Of a DNA stretch of 8,352 nucleotides, positions 6,077 through 8,352 are shown in pieces. Under the pieces are notes generated by a model. The model did not search any database, was not told where the DNA came from, and worked only from the letters and a program-made list of their open reading frames with translations. The stretch's first letter is position 1. Each line of letters begins with the position of its first letter. The translations under genes were made by a program, and so were the position numbers. Origin of the DNA: an uncultured Verrucomicrobiota bacterium. GTDB lineage: Bacteria; Verrucomicrobiota; Verrucomicrobiia; Limisphaerales; UBA1096. The DNA is taken from contig CAJWPV010000047.1 of NCBI GenBank assembly GCA_913045395.1, forward strand, positions 1 to 8,352, given 5' to 3'.

Positions 6077-7481
6077 ACGCCGACACCGGTAAGACCAGGG
6101 GAGAGCGGGGTGTCAATACCTTTTCAACCGGTACGCGGGTCAACTCGGCGAATTTCGGCAGGCCGCCCTTGGTAGGTAGATCTAGCCGCCCCTCGACCAG
6201 TGGCGCGGCGTACTGGATGAATTTATCATTGGGCAACCAGCCATCCTCGTTGATCCAGTCACGTGGGATGGTACGCTCCACCAAGGCAATGTCACCCAGC
6301 GGATGCAGGCCGGTTGTGAACTCGTACGGGTCATCCGACTGACGCTCGATGGTAACCATGAAGCCGCTCTTTCCCTCCACGGCAGCACGGACGGCGGCCT
6401 CACCGCAGGCGACCGCCTCGTCAACATCCTGCTGGCTCGCGAAGTGTGCGGCGGAGCGCTGGGCGTAGCCGAGTTTCACCGTGCGCGTCTTGATGTCTAG
6501 TTTGCCGTGGACCAACTCGCCAAGCGCTTCAGCGGCCCCGGACAACACCGGGTGGCCAAATGAGTCGAGCCGTGTCTTGTCCGCGCCGAGTTCGTTTCCA
6601 TTCTGGTCCTTCACACCCTCACCGGTGACCACGATGCAGTAGCCTAGTTGGGAAATGCACTCCTGAATCTTGGCGAGGAACTTCCCTTCGTCGAGCGGGA
6701 TTTCCGGCAGCAAGATGATATGCGGCCCGTCGGTGGGTTTTCGCTTGGCCAGGATGGTGCCGGCGGCGAGCCAACCGGCTGCCCGCCCCATGACCTCGAT
6801 GATGCAGCACGAGCCGTCGTCGGTGGCCATGCTGGAGACGTCCTCGGCAACCTCCATCACTGTCGTGGCGTTGTACTTGGTCGCACTGCCGTAGCCGGGC
6901 GTGTGGTCGGTGTGTGGCAGGTCGTTGTCGATGGTCTTGGGCACGCCGATGCAGCGCAATGGATAGTCGCGCTTTATGGCCTCGTGATGCACCTTGTTAT
7001 TGGTGTCCTGCGAGTCGTTGCCGCCAGCGTAGAAAAAGTAGCGGATGTTGTGCGCCTTGAAGACATTAAACAGCCGGTCCATGTCCCGGGCAGCCTGTTC
7101 GGGGTCTTTCTTGAACCGAACCTTGTAACGACAGGTGCCCAGCGCGGCAGCGGGTGTGTGCTTGAGTTCCTCGATGGAGCGCGCTTTCTCCTCGTTAAGG
7201 TCAATCAGGTTCTCATGCAGGATGCCGAAGATGCCATTGAGACCACCATAAATTTCTTCGATCTGGTTCGGGTGTTTGCCAGCCTCCTGGATAACACCGG
7301 CCACGCTGGCGTTGATCACCGCGGTCGGCCCACCGGATTGGCCTACCAGCATGTTGCCGCAGAGGTTTTCATTGGCCGTGGCAACCGGGGTTTCTGGTTC
7401 GGCGTTCAGGTCATGGATCAGCGGGTTGTTGGTCTCGGTTGGGTTGTTCGTTGTCGAGTTGTCGTGTTCGAATTCTGACAT
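6075..7481 (-). CDS. pfp: 6-phosphofructokinase, probably pyrophosphate-dependent
   Basis: The 468-residue protein belongs to the PfkA family, which phosphorylates fructose 6-phosphate to fructose 1,6-bisphosphate in glycolysis, in the cytoplasm. Motifs in order: GQSGGPTAVIN (47-57, phosphate-donor loop), GGNDS (153-157), VPKTIDNDLP (180-189, with catalytic D185 and D187), MGRAAGWLA (231-239), GEG (287-289) and GYAQR (338-342). The two positions that mark pyrophosphate use in this family are D156, replacing the Gly of ATP enzymes, and K182, replacing the Gly before the catalytic TID. Both are present, so PPi is the likely donor and the reaction would be reversible. N155 in place of the more usual Asp is a variant. 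The first 43 residues are a hydrophilic, Asn/Thr/Glu-rich extension; an internal Met44 sits just before the conserved core. The stop faces the pseudopilin stop across 21 bases. No Shine-Dalgarno sequence lies at a normal distance. Donor choice is inferred from residues only. Confidence 0.92.
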   Translation of the reverse strand: MSEFEHDNSTTNNPTETNNPLIHDLNAEPETPVATANENLCGNMLVGQSGGPTAVINASVAGVIQEAGKHPNQIEEIYGGLNGIFGILHENLIDLNEEKARSIEELKHTPAAALGTCRYKVRFKKDPEQAARDMDRLFNVFKAHNIRYFFYAGGNDSQDTNNKVHHEAIKRDYPLRCIGVPKTIDNDLPHTDHTPGYGSATKYNATTVMEVAEDVSSMATDDGSCCIIEVMGRAAGWLAAGTILAKRKPTDGPHIILLPEIPLDEGKFLAKIQECISQLGYCIVVTGEGVKDQNGNELGADKTRLDSFGHPVLSGAAEALGELVHGKLDIKTRTVKLGYAQRSAAHFASQQDVDEAVACGEAAVRAAVEGKSGFMVTIERQSDDPYEFTTGLHPLGDIALVERTIPRDWINEDGWLPNDKFIQYAAPLVEGRLDLPTKGGLPKFAELTRVPVEKVLTPRSPLVLPVSA

Positions 7482-7525
7482 GCGTAAAAAGTGAGTTAGC
7501 GATGCTCCTTCAAAAAGGGGGCGGG

Positions 7526-7554
7526 AATCTGCCTGTCACACGCTGGCCTGTCAA
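7526..7554 (-). promoter_or_regulatory. Candidate sigma70 promoter of the phosphofructokinase gene
   Basis: On the minus strand a perfect TTGACA (7554-7549) is followed after exactly 17 bases by CAGATT (7531-7526), a poor -10 with three of six consensus bases. Transcription would start near 7519 and give a leader of about 38 bases. A strong -35 with a weak -10 is a pattern often found at activated promoters. Assignment is by eye. Confidence 0.4.
7531..7553. repeat. Direct repeat GCCTGTCA x2 over the phosphofructokinase promoter
   Basis: GCCTGTCA occurs at 7531-7538 and again at 7546-7553, a 15-base period. On the minus strand both read TGACAGGC; one copy overlaps the -35 and the other overlaps the start of the -10 and the spacer. 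A tandem binding site for a regulator is possible, but two 8-base copies could also be chance. Confidence 0.35.
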
Positions 7555-7600
7555 AACTAATAGGCATTGGAGGATCGTACCGTTCGGTTCGTTTGGGTGG

Positions 7601-8352
7601 TTATCCGTCGAGTTGAGCGAGCGGATTGTCACGGTTTAACAGGGGGAAAGTCACACGCGCACCGCCCTGCCGATGCGACTCGAAAAGTGCCACGATCATC
7701 TCGGTCGCAGTTCGTGCATCGTGGATGCTGGCCTCCGGATCGCGATCCTCCTCCACGGCATCAATTAGGTCGCGGATCGCCAACACATTGCCAGCGTGCA
7801 GACCACCGTCCTTGAGCGTCTCCGCCTGGCCAGGGCCATTCGAACTAATAGGAATCCACTTTTTGCCGGTGCGACCTGGCGTCCACGAGCCGTCCGGCAG
7901 CAGGCTGGCGCTTGGCAGATAGCCGGTGGTCATCTTAATGACGCCCTCGCTGCCAAAGATCGTCAGGCCAAAGCGATTCGGATTCCCCGCACCGCGGTGG
8001 ATTGAGCGAAAGTGTGCAAGAACCTCGTTGGGCAGTGCGTAGGTAGCGCCGACATTGTCACCTGCCAACAAGCCGATGCCTTCATTTCCGGGTTTGACGT
8101 GCTTGGCCGTCACTAACTCGCCATTCTGCCGAGCGTAACCCTGGCACCAGAGAGGGTAGCCAGCGAGGTGGTTGGTCAGGTCAAACACATGCGTGCCGAG
8201 CACCCACAAATCCTCGCCACCGCCGCGGTTGTCCTCCTTGCCGTGGAGCTGAAACTCTAGCAGGCGACCGATCCTGCCATCATCAATGAGTTGCTCGACC
8301 TGATCAAGAATCGGGCTGTACCGTGTCTGGTGTGAGACGGCGCACTTGACGT
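7601..8352 (-). CDS. Gfo/Idh/MocA-family oxidoreductase, C-terminal part (start beyond the right edge)
   Basis: An open minus-strand frame enters from base 8352 and ends with TAA at 7603-7601, giving 249 complete visible residues. The NAD(P)-binding Rossmann domain would lie beyond the edge; what remains is the C-terminal alpha/beta substrate domain. Recognisable pieces are HQTRYSPIL (visible residues 7-15), LIDDGRIGRLLEF (21-33), a glycine run GGG (43-45) and LGTHVFDLTNHL (51-62), where the G-x-H-x-x-D pattern provides the usual catalytic His region. The end, with HDARTATEMIVALFESHRQGGARVTFPL, is typical of the family. Members oxidise or reduce sugars and sugar derivatives, and the group is greatly expanded in Planctomycetes and Verrucomicrobia. 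The substrate cannot be read from this fragment. A TTG at 8209 is an in-frame internal codon, not the start, because homology continues upstream of it. Confidence 0.88.
   Translation of the reverse strand, partial: VKCAVSHQTRYSPILDQVEQLIDDGRIGRLLEFQLHGKEDNRGGGEDLWVLGTHVFDLTNHLAGYPLWCQGYARQNGELVTAKHVKPGNEGIGLLAGDNVGATYALPNEVLAHFRSIHRGAGNPNRFGLTIFGSEGVIKMTTGYLPSASLLPDGSWTPGRTGKKWIPISSNGPGQAETLKDGGLHAGNVLAIRDLIDAVEEDRDPEASIHDARTATEMIVALFESHRQGGARVTFPLLNRDNPLAQLDG

Larger units (their letters stand above)
7482..7600. other. 119-bp intergenic region upstream of the phosphofructokinase gene
   Basis: This gap lies between the stop of the oxidoreductase gene and the start of the phosphofructokinase gene, both on the minus strand. 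It holds a candidate promoter and a direct repeat, listed separately. On the minus strand a GAAGGAG (7511-7505) resembles a ribosome binding site, but it is 23 bases from the ATG at 7481 and no start codon lies at the right distance from it. No clear terminator for the oxidoreductase gene is seen. Confidence 0.5.

Noticed and set aside
6648..7478. 276-codon open frame antisense to the phosphofructokinase gene
   Set aside because: It mirrors the phosphofructokinase codons, has no family motifs, and is expected from GC-rich codon use on the opposite strand.
7574..7585. Possible hairpin around ACCGTTCGGT after the oxidoreductase stop
   Set aside because: The loop would be only two bases and no T run follows, so it is not a convincing terminator.

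Overview
The window looks like a chromosomal piece of a bacterium of the Planctomycetes-Verrucomicrobia group, most likely Verrucomicrobiota. The main clue is a type IV pilin-like protein that carries both a class III prepilin signal ([19 protein letters not shown]) and an exact H-X9-DG motif near its C-terminus, a combination expanded in that group. Supporting clues are a Gfo/Idh/MocA oxidoreductase of the type common there, a PPi-type phosphofructokinase, a large TPR plus FG-GAP propeller protein, and starts without nearby Shine-Dalgarno sequences. The placement is by family recognition, not by alignment.

Layout. Left block (1-5237, minus strand): three same-direction genes that look like one operon. 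The first encodes a 1106-residue membrane-anchored protein with TPR repeats, seven FG-GAP calcium motifs and a conserved C-terminal region. It is joined by a 4-base GTGA overlap to a 315-residue secreted protein made of two beta-sandwich modules. That gene is followed after 12 bases by an MscS-family mechanosensitive channel, which is AT-richer and runs off the left edge. Middle (5238-5312): a compact divergent region with two back-to-back candidate sigma70 promoters whose -35 boxes overlap, plus a perfect 12-bp palindrome. Next (5313-6053, plus strand): the H-X9-DG pseudopilin. Right block (6075-8352, minus strand): a probable PPi-dependent 6-phosphofructokinase, a 119-bp promoter region, and the C-terminal 249 residues of a Gfo/Idh/MocA oxidoreductase that enters from the right edge.

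How they fit together. The left operon suggests an envelope function: an anchored scaffold or propeller protein, a secreted carbohydrate-binding-like protein and a tension-gated channel. The actual process is unknown. The pseudopilin, the phosphofructokinase and the oxidoreductase have no evident link to that operon or to one another. I see no rRNA, tRNA, CRISPR array, insertion sequence or phage gene. Almost all of the window is coding; the only non-coding stretches are short (12, 75, 21 and 119 bases).
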